Positions 31,610-39,671 of a stretch of DNA of 64,000 nucleotides are shown here, in pieces. The notes beneath the pieces are model-generated. The model made no database searches and was not told the origin of the DNA. It worked only from the letters and a program-made list of their open reading frames with translations. Position numbers and translations under genes: made by a program. The stretch is from Streptosporangiaceae bacterium NEAU-GS5 (GTDB taxonomy: Bacteria; Actinomycetota; Actinomycetes; Streptosporangiales; Streptosporangiaceae). The stretch covers positions 1-64,000 of the forward strand of contig JAGFNW010000020.1 of assembly GCA_017592665.1 (NCBI GenBank), written 5' to 3'. How positions within the stretch are numbered: the first letter of the stretch is position 1; every line of letters starts with the position of its first letter.

Positions 31610-32387
31610 CCGCGCCGCCGGTGTCGGTGTTGAGGCCGCCGACGTCCAATCGGTCGGTGTCCAGCCGGTCGGTGTCCAGTTTGTCGGTGTCCAGATCCAG
31701 CAGGTCGGCCAGGGCCTGCCGGCCGTACGGGGTGACCTTCACCGCGCGGCCGCTGCCGATCCGCGCGATCCAGGCCCGGTCGAAGGCGTGCGCGCACAGC
31801 GCCGCCCCCGACGCCCCGGCCAGGTGGGGGCGGCGCTCGGTCCAGTCCACGCACGTGCGCGACATCGGCCGGGTCTTGACGGGCGGCAGCGCCCCCAGCA
31901 GATCGGCCAGCCAGGCGCGCCCGGCCCCGGTCAGCGCGTAGCCGCCGTCGGGATCCAGCAGCCGCCGCCCGGCCATGGCGTCGGTCACCGCGACGCCCAG
32001 CCGGCCCGCCAGATGGTCATAGCAGGTGCGGGCGCGGCGCAGCGCCACCGCGGCCCGCTCCGAGCGCAGCGTGCGCGGCGGCGCCGGATCGGGCGGGGTG
32101 TGCCCGGACAGCTCCTCGATCAGATGGGCCACGTCCGGACCGGCCAGCCGCAGGTAGCGGTGCCGGCCCTGCCGTACCTCGGCCAGCAGGCCGCCGTCGA
32201 CCAAGCGCGTCACGTGCTCGCTGGCCGTGGACGGCGCCACGCCGGCGTGGCGGGCCAGCTCTCCGGAGGTCCAGGCCCGCCCGTCCAGCAGCGCCAGGCA
32301 GAAGGCGGCGCGCGTGGCGTCGGCCAGCAGGGCCGCCAGCCTGGCCAGCGACCGCGATTCGGTCATGTCCGCCCTGTCTATCGTCAT
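31599..32387 (-). CDS. ArsR/HTH_20-type winged-helix regulator
   Basis: The N-terminal winged helix (LARLAALLADATRAAFCLALLDGRAWTSGELARHAGVAPSTASEHVTRLVDGGLL) is followed by CYDHLAGRLGVAVTDAM and a C-terminal region with CVDWTERRPHLAG, the layout of actinobacterial ArsR-type regulators of about 230 residues. The extreme C-terminus is extended by pentapeptide repeats (LDTDK, LDTDR, LDTDR, LDVGG) encoded by a 15-bp tandem repeat. The stop overlaps the 3' end of recD2 by 11 bases on the other strand. The target is unknown. Confidence 0.82.
   Translation of the reverse strand: MTIDRADMTESRSLARLAALLADATRAAFCLALLDGRAWTSGELARHAGVAPSTASEHVTRLVDGGLLAEVRQGRHRYLRLAGPDVAHLIEELSGHTPPDPAPPRTLRSERAAVALRRARTCYDHLAGRLGVAVTDAMAGRRLLDPDGGYALTGAGRAWLADLLGALPPVKTRPMSRTCVDWTERRPHLAGASGAALCAHAFDRAWIARIGSGRAVKVTPYGRQALADLLDLDTDKLDTDRLDTDRLDVGGLNTDTGGAVSR
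31623..31697. repeat. 15-bp tandem repeat, five units, in a coding C-terminus
   Basis: Three near-identical GTCGGTGTCCAG-N3 units (31653-31697) and two degenerate ones (31623-31652) lie head-to-tail. On the minus strand they encode the LDTDR-type pentapeptides at the regulator's C-terminus. Confidence 0.8.
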
Positions 32388-32484
32388 ACCACCATGTTGT
32401 TACCTGGATCGTTCGGGGAACGCCGAAAGGTCATCTCCCTGGAACGATGTGCGCAATACAGGCATTGGCCAGTAAAGTCTTGGG

Positions 32485-33696
32485 GTGCACTTTGCCACCC
32501 TCGTGCGTTCACGCTTGGGGCTCCCGGTCGCCGGCCTGGCTCTAGCGGGCCTGGTCACGGCCTGCTCGGGTGGGCCTGACCTATCGGGCGCCACCGGCGG
32601 CGGTCACGCCGGGCAGGCGGAGCAGCCTCCCAAGCCGACCCCCATCATCAAGATCACCCCGGCCAAGGACAGCACCCGGGTGCGACCCGACAAGAGCGTG
32701 GTCGTCTCCGTCGTCCAGGGCACCCTCGACGAGGTCGTCGTCGAGTCCGGCGGGAAGATCATCGAAGGCAGCTTCAACGACACGCGCGCCCAGTGGACGT
32801 CCACGGGCCCGCTGAAGCCGTCGGCCAGCTACACCGTGACCGCCAAGGCCTCCGGCGACGGCACCACCGCGACGGCGACCAGCCAGTTCACCACGCTGAA
32901 GCCGAAATTCCCGCTGAAGGTCGCCGACGTGACGCCCAACGTCAAGGGCGAGACCGTGGGCGTCGGCATGCCGATCACCGTGACCTTCAACCAGCCGGTC
33001 AAGGACAAGGCCGCGGTCGAGGCGGCGCTGAAGGTCGACGCCCAGAAGCCGGCCCTCGGCGCCTGGCGCTGGATCAGCGACACCGTCGTCATGTACCGCA
33101 CCAGCAAATACTGGCCCGCGCACCAGACGGTGACCGTGCACGCCGACCTCGAGGGCGTCCACGGCGGCACCGACATGTACGGCGTGGAGGACCACGAGTC
33201 CACCGTCAAGATCGGCGCCCGCTGGGTCAGCACGGTCAACACCAAGACCCACATGATGTACGTCAAGAAGGACGGCAAGACCGTCCAGACCATGAAGATC
33301 AGCGCCGGCCGCGGCACCACCCGCGAGTACACCACGACCAGCGGCGTCCACCTGACCATGGAGGCCGTCAACCCGGTCACGATGATCTCCCCGGGGAAGA
33401 AGGAGGGCGACCCCGGCTACTACAAGGAGGTCGTCAACTACGCCGTGCGCATCTCCAACAGCGGCGAATACGTGCACAGCGCCCCGTGGTCGGTCGGCTC
33501 GCAGGGTCACGCCAACGTCAGCCACGGCTGCGTCAACGCCAGCCCCTCGCAGGCCAAGTGGTTCTACGACAACTTCCACCGCGGCGACGTGGTGGTGGTC
33601 ACCGGCACCACCCGCATCCTGGAGTGGAACAACGGGTGGGGCTTCTGGCAGATGCCGTTCAAGCAATGGAAGAAGGGCAGCGCCCTGGAAAGCTAG
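32485..33696 (+). CDS. L,D-transpeptidase lipoprotein
   Basis: The 403-aa product starts with a signal peptide and lipobox LVTAC, then two Ig-like domains (TPIIKITPAKDSTRVRPDKS; FPLKVADVTPNVKGETV) and a YkuD domain with HSAPWSVGSQGHANVSHGCVNAS, where His, Ser-His-Gly-Cys mark the active site. This is the LdtMt2-like layout. The enzyme makes 3-3 crosslinks in peptidoglycan outside the membrane. GTG 32485 gives a short, well-formed signal peptide. Confidence 0.93.
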   Translation: MHFATLVRSRLGLPVAGLALAGLVTACSGGPDLSGATGGGHAGQAEQPPKPTPIIKITPAKDSTRVRPDKSVVVSVVQGTLDEVVVESGGKIIEGSFNDTRAQWTSTGPLKPSASYTVTAKASGDGTTATATSQFTTLKPKFPLKVADVTPNVKGETVGVGMPITVTFNQPVKDKAAVEAALKVDAQKPALGAWRWISDTVVMYRTSKYWPAHQTVTVHADLEGVHGGTDMYGVEDHESTVKIGARWVSTVNTKTHMMYVKKDGKTVQTMKISAGRGTTREYTTTSGVHLTMEAVNPVTMISPGKKEGDPGYYKEVVNYAVRISNSGEYVHSAPWSVGSQGHANVSHGCVNASPSQAKWFYDNFHRGDVVVVTGTTRILEWNNGWGFWQMPFKQWKKGSALES

Positions 33697-33699
33697 CGC

Positions 33700-33879
33700 T
33701 CAGTGCAGGCCGGAGGCGTACAGCACGAACACGCCGACGAGCTTGAGCGCGATCAGGGCCAGCACCACGCAGAACACGATGAGAGCGGGCTTGTGCTCGA
33801 AGGTCTTGCCCTCCTTCAGCGGAGGACGGCGGGCCACGCGATCGGCGATGCGCTCTTCGATGGGTTTGCGGTAAAACAC
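33700..33879 (-). CDS. Small single-pass membrane protein
   Basis: A 59-aa frame starts at GTG 33879: FYRKPIEERIADRVARRPP, then KEGKTFEHKP and one membrane helix ALIVFCVVLALIALKLVGVFV. It has strongly G/C-ending codons and begins 10 bases after the stop of the dioxygenase gene, suggesting one transcript. Basic N-terminus inside, helix out by the positive-inside rule. No family recognised. It ends 3 bases from the convergent L,D-transpeptidase gene. Confidence 0.7.
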   Translation of the reverse strand: MFYRKPIEERIADRVARRPPLKEGKTFEHKPALIVFCVVLALIALKLVGVFVLYASGLH

Positions 33880-33888
33880 CTGTTCAGT

Positions 33889-34644
33889 CTATGAGGCGAA
33901 CACGGCGGCCAGCGACGCGGGACCCTGCGGGGTCAGCGGCGCGGCCAGGAACATCGGCATCTGCGACATGAACCGCGGCCGCGTGCCCTGATGCCGCTGC
34001 GCGGCGTGAACCAGGAACGGGTGGCACAAGAACAGGTCGCCCGGCTCGCCCGTGGCGTAGGCGACGGGCCGGTGCGCGGTGCCCTCGTCCAGGCGGGGCC
34101 CGGCGGCGAAGAAGTCCAGCCGCCCGTCCATGGCGGTGACCCCGACGTCGGCGGCCATCCGGTCGAGGATGCCCGGCACGTCGTGATGGGAGCCGACGCG
34201 GATGCGGGTCGGCGCGTCGTCCGGGCCGACGTCGGACAGCAGCGCCAGCAGCAGCATGGTCGACGGCCGCCGCGACAGCCCCCACGTGCCGTCGCCCGGA
34301 TCCACGCTGTTGGCGTCGATGTGCCAGCCGTCGTCGTTGGACGGGTCGGAGTGCGGGAAACGGACCGGCATGTTGCCCAGCGTGAAGCGGGGAGCCCAGC
34401 CGCCCGGGCCTGCCAGCTCGTCCATCGCCTCCGCCAGCGCCGCGCTGGCCAGAATCCGCCGGAACGGCCCCTCGCCGGTGTGGTCGGTGGCCCACACGAC
34501 AGGCTTGGTCCAGGTCGCGGGATCGTCGGGGTCGAGCCCGATCCACCGCCACACGATCTCCCGCGCCTGGTCGCCCACCTCACGCGGCACGGCCTGCCGC
34601 AGCGGGACGAACCCATCGCGGACGAACTGCTCCACACGGCTCAT
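33889..34644 (-). CDS. Phytanoyl-CoA dioxygenase (PhyH)-family protein
   Basis: The product of about 251 aa is a double-stranded beta-helix Fe(II)/2-oxoglutarate enzyme. WHIDAN supplies the H-x-D iron ligands, LFLCHPFLVHAAQRHQGTRPRFM supplies the distal His and the 2-oxoglutarate-binding Arg. PhyH members hydroxylate diverse small substrates. ATG 34644 begins MSRVEQFVRDGFVPL, the usual N-terminus; the open frame reaches 34662. An array of 12-bp repeats separates it from the radical SAM gene upstream. Confidence 0.88.
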   Translation of the reverse strand: MSRVEQFVRDGFVPLRQAVPREVGDQAREIVWRWIGLDPDDPATWTKPVVWATDHTGEGPFRRILASAALAEAMDELAGPGGWAPRFTLGNMPVRFPHSDPSNDDGWHIDANSVDPGDGTWGLSRRPSTMLLLALLSDVGPDDAPTRIRVGSHHDVPGILDRMAADVGVTAMDGRLDFFAAGPRLDEGTAHRPVAYATGEPGDLFLCHPFLVHAAQRHQGTRPRFMSQMPMFLAAPLTPQGPASLAAVFAS

Positions 34645-34748
34645 GCCCTCGACCGTAGCCACTCGGACCCGCCGAACTCACCTGGTTTTTCCCTGCCTGC
34701 CGGCTCCCTGCTCCCGGCCGACAGCGACCGACCTCGGATCAACGATTG

Positions 34749-34844
34749 GTCCCAGGATCAATCTCGGGACACGTCTCAGGATTGGTCTCAGGACTCGTCT
34801 CAGGATTGGTCTCAGGATTGGTCTCAGGATTGGTCTCAGGATTC
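34749..34844. repeat. 12-bp tandem array, eight units, over a stop codon
   Basis: Eight head-to-tail copies of GTCTCAGGATTG (five exact or one base off at 34773-34844, older copies diverged) occur between two minus-strand genes. The last unit contains the stop (34836-34838) of the radical SAM gene, so the array has expanded downstream from the gene end. Confidence 0.9.
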
Positions 34845-35822
34845 GTCGAGCGTCAGGGCCAGCTGGCGGTCGTTCTCACGGCGCGCCCGCCATGCCGTAC
34901 GGGACCGGCCGATGCCATAGACGGCGGCCAGCTGGCGCACCTCGGCGGTGACCCGCTCCTGGTAGGAGGCGGCCGCCTCGGCGCCCCCCGCGTACAGCTC
35001 GGCGTAGCGGGCGACCAGCCCCGGGTGGGCGGCGGCCAGCCAGTCGAGATAGGGCTGGCGCGCTCCGGACGGCAGCCGCAGCACCACGGGCGTGACCTCG
35101 ACCGCGCCGCTGCCGGCGATCCGGCGCACGGCCGCGCGCAACTGGTCGGGGGAGTCGGTCAGGCACGGCAGGATGGGCGCCATCACCACCCCGCACGGCA
35201 CCCCGGCCTCGCCCAGCCGCGCGCACAGCTCCAGCCGCTGCTGCGGGCTCGGCCCGTCGGGCTCCAGCGCCCGCCGGATCCGGTCGTCGACGAACCCGAC
35301 CGACACCTGCGCCGTGACCTCGCTCACCTCGGCCGCGGCGGCCAGCAGATCGAGGTCGCGCAGCACGCCGGTGCTGCGCGTCAGCACCGTGAACGGCACG
35401 GCGTGATCGCGCAGCGCGGCGATCACGCCCGGCATCAGCCGGTAGACCTCCTCGGCCGGCTGATAGCAGTCGCCGGTCTGGCCCAGCTGGATCGCCTCGC
35501 CCGGATGGTCGCGGACGAACCTCGGTAACTCGGCGCGCAGCCGCCGCGCCGCGTTGGTCTTCACCACGATCCGCGAGCCGAAGTCGGCCAGCGGGTCGAG
35601 CCCGAGGTAGCGGTGGCCGCGCCGGGCCGAGCAATACAGACAGGCGGACGCGCATCCCCGATAAGGGCTGACGGCCCACCCGTCGGGCGCCGCCTCGATG
35701 ATCGTCTTTGCCGCGACCTCGTAGAAGGTGGTCGCTCCGCGGCGCAGGGGGCGCGCGGAGCGCTCGATCCGCGGCCGGGCGGGCCCGGGCGGAGCCACCA
35801 GCGAGAGCGCGTCCCAGGACAT
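34836..35822 (-). CDS. Rv2578c-family radical SAM protein
   Basis: The 328-aa product has VSPYRGCASACLYCSARRGHRYL with the Cys-x3-Cys-x2-Cys cluster, then IQLGQTGDCYQPAEE, FTVLTRS and QVSVGFVDDRIRRALEP, the motif series of the spore-photoproduct-lyase-like Rv2578c family in actinobacteria. Substrate unknown. Starts at ATG 35822, divergent from the SMR gene across 100 bases. Its stop lies in a tandem-repeat array. Confidence 0.88.
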   Translation of the reverse strand: MSWDALSLVAPPGPARPRIERSARPLRRGATTFYEVAAKTIIEAAPDGWAVSPYRGCASACLYCSARRGHRYLGLDPLADFGSRIVVKTNAARRLRAELPRFVRDHPGEAIQLGQTGDCYQPAEEVYRLMPGVIAALRDHAVPFTVLTRSTGVLRDLDLLAAAAEVSEVTAQVSVGFVDDRIRRALEPDGPSPQQRLELCARLGEAGVPCGVVMAPILPCLTDSPDQLRAAVRRIAGSGAVEVTPVVLRLPSGARQPYLDWLAAAHPGLVARYAELYAGGAEAAASYQERVTAEVRQLAAVYGIGRSRTAWRARRENDRQLALTLDES

Positions 35823-35922
35823 GGAGATCAGTTGAACATGTTTTCGATAGCCGACGCAAGTGGGCCGAGTTAAAGTGAGACAAGCGTACCGTTTTCTAAG
35901 GATTCCTCGGGGGAGGGACCAC

Positions 35923-36246
35923 ATGGCCTGGCTGCTGCTGGCCGTCGCCATCGCCACAGAGGTGATCGGGACGATCGCCCTCAAACTCAGCGACGGCATG
36001 ACCCACGTCGGCTGGACCATCATCATGGCCATCGGCTACGTCGCCTCGGTCATCGTGCTGGCACGGGCACTCAAACTCGACCTGCCGGTCGGCGTCGCCT
36101 ACGCGATCTGGGCCGGCACCGGCACCGCGGGGATCGCCATCGCCGGCACGGCCCTGTTCGGCGAGCCCATGAACCTCATCAAGGCCGCCGGCATCGTCCT
36201 CATCATCGCCGGCGTCGCCGTCCTCAACCTCTCCGGCGCCCAATGA
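35923..36246 (+). CDS. SMR-family multidrug efflux protein
   Basis: The 107-aa protein has four membrane helices. Glu14 sits in MAWLLLAVAIATEVIGTIALKLSDG, the proton/drug-coupling residue of EmrE/QacE. VGVAYAIWAGTGTAGI and the C-terminal IKAAGIVLIIAGVAVLNLSG complete the fold. ATG 35923 follows a GGGGGAGGG site. The TetR gene starts 145 bases downstream in the same direction, a common SMR-TetR arrangement that suggests the pump is under its control. Confidence 0.93.
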   Translation: MAWLLLAVAIATEVIGTIALKLSDGMTHVGWTIIMAIGYVASVIVLARALKLDLPVGVAYAIWAGTGTAGIAIAGTALFGEPMNLIKAAGIVLIIAGVAVLNLSGAQ

Positions 36247-36391
36247 CCCCAGGCGTGCCGGCCCAGCCGAGCCACGACGAACCCTGGCGCGGCGCGTGGA
36301 CCGCCACAGGGGCAGCCACCCGGATCGCTACACAGATCGCTGCAGGGATTGCTGCGGTGATTGCCGCAGGAGTCGCTGCAGGAGGCAGGCC

Positions 36392-37477
36392 GTGACCCAG
36401 CGCCGCGTTCAGGAGCGGACAGTGCGCCGCAAGAGAGCGCTGCTGGACGCGGCCGTCGACCTGATGACCGAAGCCGGGTTCACCGCCGTCACCCACCGCG
36501 CCGTCGCGGCCCGGGCAGGCGTCCCGCTGGCGGCCACCACCTACCACTTCGCCACCCGCGACGACCTCGTCGTCCAAGCCTTCGCCCTGCTCGTCGACCA
36601 CGAACTCGACCACCTCGTCACCCTCCTCGAACGAGGCCTCAACCCATCTCACCGCCCCCACCGATCTGAACGCCCCCACCGAACCGAACCCCTAGACCGC
36701 ACTGAACGCCCTGACCGGACTGAAGACCCCCACCGAACCGAACGCCCCGACCCATCTCAGCCCCCCGACCGAACCGACCATCCCCACCGAACCGACCACC
36801 CCGACCGAGCTGAACGCCTCGACCGACCTCCGCCCCTTGACGGCACCTCTCGCCTCGACCGAACCGAACGCTCCGACCGATCTCCGCGCTCTGACGGCAC
36901 CTCGCGCTTCGACCGCGCACCGAGCCACCGATCACGACCCCTGGAAGCCAGCGGCCCGCCTCAGCACACAGCCGACCCGCGACGCCAGGACGACCGCGCC
37001 GCATCACCGCGGCAGGACCCGGACCCCCAAGACACCGCGCCCATCGCGCCCGCCGTGGACCCGGCGGACTCGGCGGACTCGGCAAACCGGATGGACGAGA
37101 TGGACCCGATGGAGGGAATAGACGAGGTGAACCCGGCGGACGTCGTGGACAGGGTGAACATTGTGGACACGGCGGCCGACCTGCTGGCTCGGGCGTACAC
37201 GGGGGACCGGGGGCGGCAGCTGGGACTATGGCAGCTCTACCTGCAAGCCGGCCGCGACCCGAGCCTGCAGCACGTGGCCCGCGCCTGGACCGACGGCTGC
37301 GACGCCATCATCGCCCGCCTACTGCGGCAAGCGGGTCTGCCGTCAGGGGAGGAGCAGGTGCGGTTCCTGTCGGCCGTCCTGTCGGGCCTGTGGCTGGAGG
37401 AGATCGTCGAAGACCGGCCCGAGGCGATCGCCCGGACGCGGGCCGTCGTGGCCCGCGCCCTACAATCGCTGGCATGA
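36392..37477 (+). CDS. TetR-family regulator with repeat-encoded internal linker
   Basis: GTG 36392 follows AGGAGG six bases away. Residues 1-80 are a TetR DNA-binding domain (TVRRKRALLDAAVDLMTEAGFTAVTHRAVAARAGVPLAATTYHFATRDDLV). Residues of about 90-180 are about 15 copies of a hexapeptide of consensus (D/H)RTERP, then a disordered Asp/Pro-rich stretch with DxMDPM. A normal TetR C-terminal helical domain resumes at ADLLARAYTGDRGRQLGLWQLYLQAGRDPSLQ. At 361 aa it is about 160 longer than usual. The stop overlaps the DUF952 start (ATGA). Confidence 0.87.
   Translation: MTQRRVQERTVRRKRALLDAAVDLMTEAGFTAVTHRAVAARAGVPLAATTYHFATRDDLVVQAFALLVDHELDHLVTLLERGLNPSHRPHRSERPHRTEPLDRTERPDRTEDPHRTERPDPSQPPDRTDHPHRTDHPDRAERLDRPPPLDGTSRLDRTERSDRSPRSDGTSRFDRAPSHRSRPLEASGPPQHTADPRRQDDRAASPRQDPDPQDTAPIAPAVDPADSADSANRMDEMDPMEGIDEVNPADVVDRVNIVDTAADLLARAYTGDRGRQLGLWQLYLQAGRDPSLQHVARAWTDGCDAIIARLLRQAGLPSGEEQVRFLSAVLSGLWLEEIVEDRPEAIARTRAVVARALQSLA
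36659..36928. repeat. 18-bp tandem repeat, about 15 units, inside the TetR gene
   Basis: Degenerate 18-bp units of the type CACCGAACCGAACGCCCC encode hexapeptides such as HRTERP, DRTDHP and DGTSRL in frame. All units are multiples of three, so the reading frame is kept. Confidence 0.8.
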
Positions 37478-37824
37478 TCTTCCACCTGGCTCTGGCGTCG
37501 GACTGGGCGCAGGCCCAGCAGTCGGGGGAGTACCGCATCTCCACGATCGGCCGCACCCTCGACGAAGAGGGCTTCATCCACGCCAGCGCCGACCTCGCCC
37601 AGGCCTCTCGCGTCGCCGGCCGCTTCTACCGCGACGTCGATGAACCGCTCGTCCTGCTCACCATCGATGAATCCCGCGTCGGCGCCCCCGTCATCCACGA
37701 ACCCGCCACCAGCCCGGCGAACGCGGGCCCGGCGGCCGGCACCGAAGCCGGCGAGCTGTTTCCGCACATCTATGGGCCGCTGCCGGTGACCGCCGTCGTG
37801 GCCGTCACCGCCTACACCCCCTGA
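37474..37824 (+). CDS. DUF952 family protein
   Basis: The 116-aa product begins MIFHLALASDWAQAQQSGEYRISTIGRTLDEEGFIHAS, the diagnostic DUF952 pattern, and ends with ELFPHIYGPLPVTAVV. Function is unknown; the fold is related to glutathione-S-transferase-like or ADP-ribosyl binding folds according to family descriptions. Its ATG overlaps the TetR stop by four bases, so it is coupled to the SMR/TetR transcript. Confidence 0.9.
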   Translation: MIFHLALASDWAQAQQSGEYRISTIGRTLDEEGFIHASADLAQASRVAGRFYRDVDEPLVLLTIDESRVGAPVIHEPATSPANAGPAAGTEAGELFPHIYGPLPVTAVVAVTAYTP

Positions 37825-37923
37825 ACAGGGCCTTCAACAGCGAATAAAGCCCTCAAGAGCCTCTAACAGCCTCCAGGCGCACCTGACCCAAGCCACCCTT
37901 TTTAGCCTATCGGCGGCCTCGGC

Positions 37924-38736
37924 TCACTCGAGGAGAAGGCGTTCCAGGCGCCGGGAGGCGAACCAGAGGCTGGCGGCCACCATGGCCAGCAGATAAGCCA
38001 CGTTGACCAGCAGGCCAGGGCCGATGACGCCGATGGCCAGGCCGCGGACCAGCTCGACCGCGTGATAGAGCGGCGTCAGCTGAATGAGGATCTCTACCCC
38101 GGCGGGGTAATTCTGCACGGGGGAGAACGTGCCGGAGAACAGGAACAGCGCGAACTGCCCCGTCGTCAGCAGGTCGAAATCCTGCCAGCCGCGCATCAGC
38201 GTGCTCACCGCCATGCCCAGCGCCCCGAACGACAGCCCCACCAGCATCGCCGCCGGAAGCGCCGCCAGCGCGCCGAGCGGGGTGGCCAGGCCGAACGCCA
38301 CCATGATCCCCAGGAAGATCACGGTGTACAGTCCGCCGCGCACCACCGACCACAGCAGCTCGCCGACCGCCACCTCCATGGGCCGCACGGGCGTGGCCAG
38401 CACGGCCTCGAACGTCTTCATGTACTTCAACTTGAAGAAGAAGTTGTACGTCGTCTCGGCCAGGGCCCCCGACATGGCCGACACCGCCAGCATCGCCGGC
38501 GCCACGAACTGCGCGTACGACATGGTCTGCCCGTCGACCGTCAGGTCGCCCACCAGCGCGCCGACGCCCACGCCGATCGACAGCAGATAGAGCAGGGGCT
38601 CGAAGAACCCCGACACCAGCACCACCCAATAGGCCGGGCCGGAGCGCAGCGCCCCAACGTTGCGGGCGACGACCGCCGCCACCCGCGACGGCTCCACCCG
38701 GGCGGCGATATTCGCCGCGATACTCGCCGTGACCAT
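37924..38736 (-). CDS. ABC-2-type exporter permease
   Basis: The 270-aa product has six predicted membrane helices (FFEPLLYLLSIGVGVGALVG; VRGGLYTVIFLGIMVAFGLAT; GQFALFLFSGTFSPVQNYPAGVE) and the ABC-2/NodJ-DrrB signature (SGTFSPV, LTPLYHAVELVRG). It is the second permease of a three-gene cassette with the permease at 38899-39660 and the ATPase at 39672-40637. The two permeases may form a heterodimer. A 160-base gap (38737-38898) separates them. Confidence 0.9.
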   Translation of the reverse strand: MVTASIAANIAARVEPSRVAAVVARNVGALRSGPAYWVVLVSGFFEPLLYLLSIGVGVGALVGDLTVDGQTMSYAQFVAPAMLAVSAMSGALAETTYNFFFKLKYMKTFEAVLATPVRPMEVAVGELLWSVVRGGLYTVIFLGIMVAFGLATPLGALAALPAAMLVGLSFGALGMAVSTLMRGWQDFDLLTTGQFALFLFSGTFSPVQNYPAGVEILIQLTPLYHAVELVRGLAIGVIGPGLLVNVAYLLAMVAASLWFASRRLERLLLE

Positions 38737-38898
38737 CGCCTCAGACCTCCCGCTCCCGGCTCATGCCCGCCCGCCTCATGCCTGCCCCCCGTTTCGCTCG
38801 ACCGCCGCCGCCATCGCCGCCGCCGTCGGCATCCCCGTCGGCACCGGCAGAGGCACCGGCCCCGGCGGCATGAGCCGTACACACATAAGCGCGCACAC

Positions 38899-39660
38899 TC
38901 AGTCGCCCAGCCTCACCCAGAACCGCCACACGGCCAGCGCCAGCCCGACACCCGCGCACAGCAGCAGGTAGGCCACGTGCACGGCGATCGGCCATTCGGT
39001 CGGCAGGCCCAGCGTCGCCGCCCGGCACAGCTCCACCGCATGCCACAGCGGCGAGGCGTAGCCCAGCCAGCGCAGCACCTCCGGCAGCTGCTGCAGCGGG
39101 AAGAACACGCCGGAGAACAATGTCGCCGGGATCATGAAGAAGCGGAACAGCAGCGCGAAGTAGCTGTCGTTCTCGATGGATGCAGCGAAGGCCGTCACCG
39201 GCGCCGCGACCGCGACCGTCAACAGCGCCGCCACCGGCAGGGCCGCAGGCGCCCACCACGACTGCACGCCACCGAACAGCGCCGCCACCACCAGGAACAC
39301 CGTGACCGCGATCAGCGCCCGGAACACCAGGTAGGCCTGCCGGCCGAGCACCATGTCGGACGGCATCACCTGCGTGGCCCGCATCGCGTGATAGGCCCGG
39401 ACCCATTTGAAGTCGCCGAGCACCGGATAGGTCGACTCGCCGACCCCGATCTGGAAGGCCGTCGAGGCCAGCACCCCCGGCACGATCCACGCCAGATAGC
39501 TGACACCTTCGACCGTGCCCACATAGGCGCCGACCCCGACGCCGATACTCAGCAGGAACAGCACCGGCATCACGAACGACCCCAGCAGCGAGGCCTGCCA
39601 CAGCCGCCTGTAGAGCACGAGCTCGCGCTCCAGCACCGCCGCCGCCATCGGATATGCCAT
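38899..39660 (-). CDS. ABC-2-type exporter permease (paralogue)
   Basis: The 253-aa product shares the same fold and motifs (VMPVLFLLSIGVGVGAYVG; RFFMIPATLFSGVFFPLQQLPEVLRWLGYASPLWHAVELCR). ATG 39660 is supported by GGGGGCGAGG and lies 11 bases after the ATPase gene. This NodJ-like pair plus ATPase resembles the DrrAB/NodIJ exporters of polyketides and lipo-oligosaccharides; substrate unknown. Confidence 0.91.
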   Translation of the reverse strand: MAYPMAAAVLERELVLYRRLWQASLLGSFVMPVLFLLSIGVGVGAYVGTVEGVSYLAWIVPGVLASTAFQIGVGESTYPVLGDFKWVRAYHAMRATQVMPSDMVLGRQAYLVFRALIAVTVFLVVAALFGGVQSWWAPAALPVAALLTVAVAAPVTAFAASIENDSYFALLFRFFMIPATLFSGVFFPLQQLPEVLRWLGYASPLWHAVELCRAATLGLPTEWPIAVHVAYLLLCAGVGLALAVWRFWVRLGD

Positions 39661-39671
39661 GACCTCGCCCC

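Noticed and set aside
34749-34844. CRISPR-like array
   Set aside because: Units are contiguous 12-bp repeats with no unique spacers and no cas genes nearby; it is a minisatellite.
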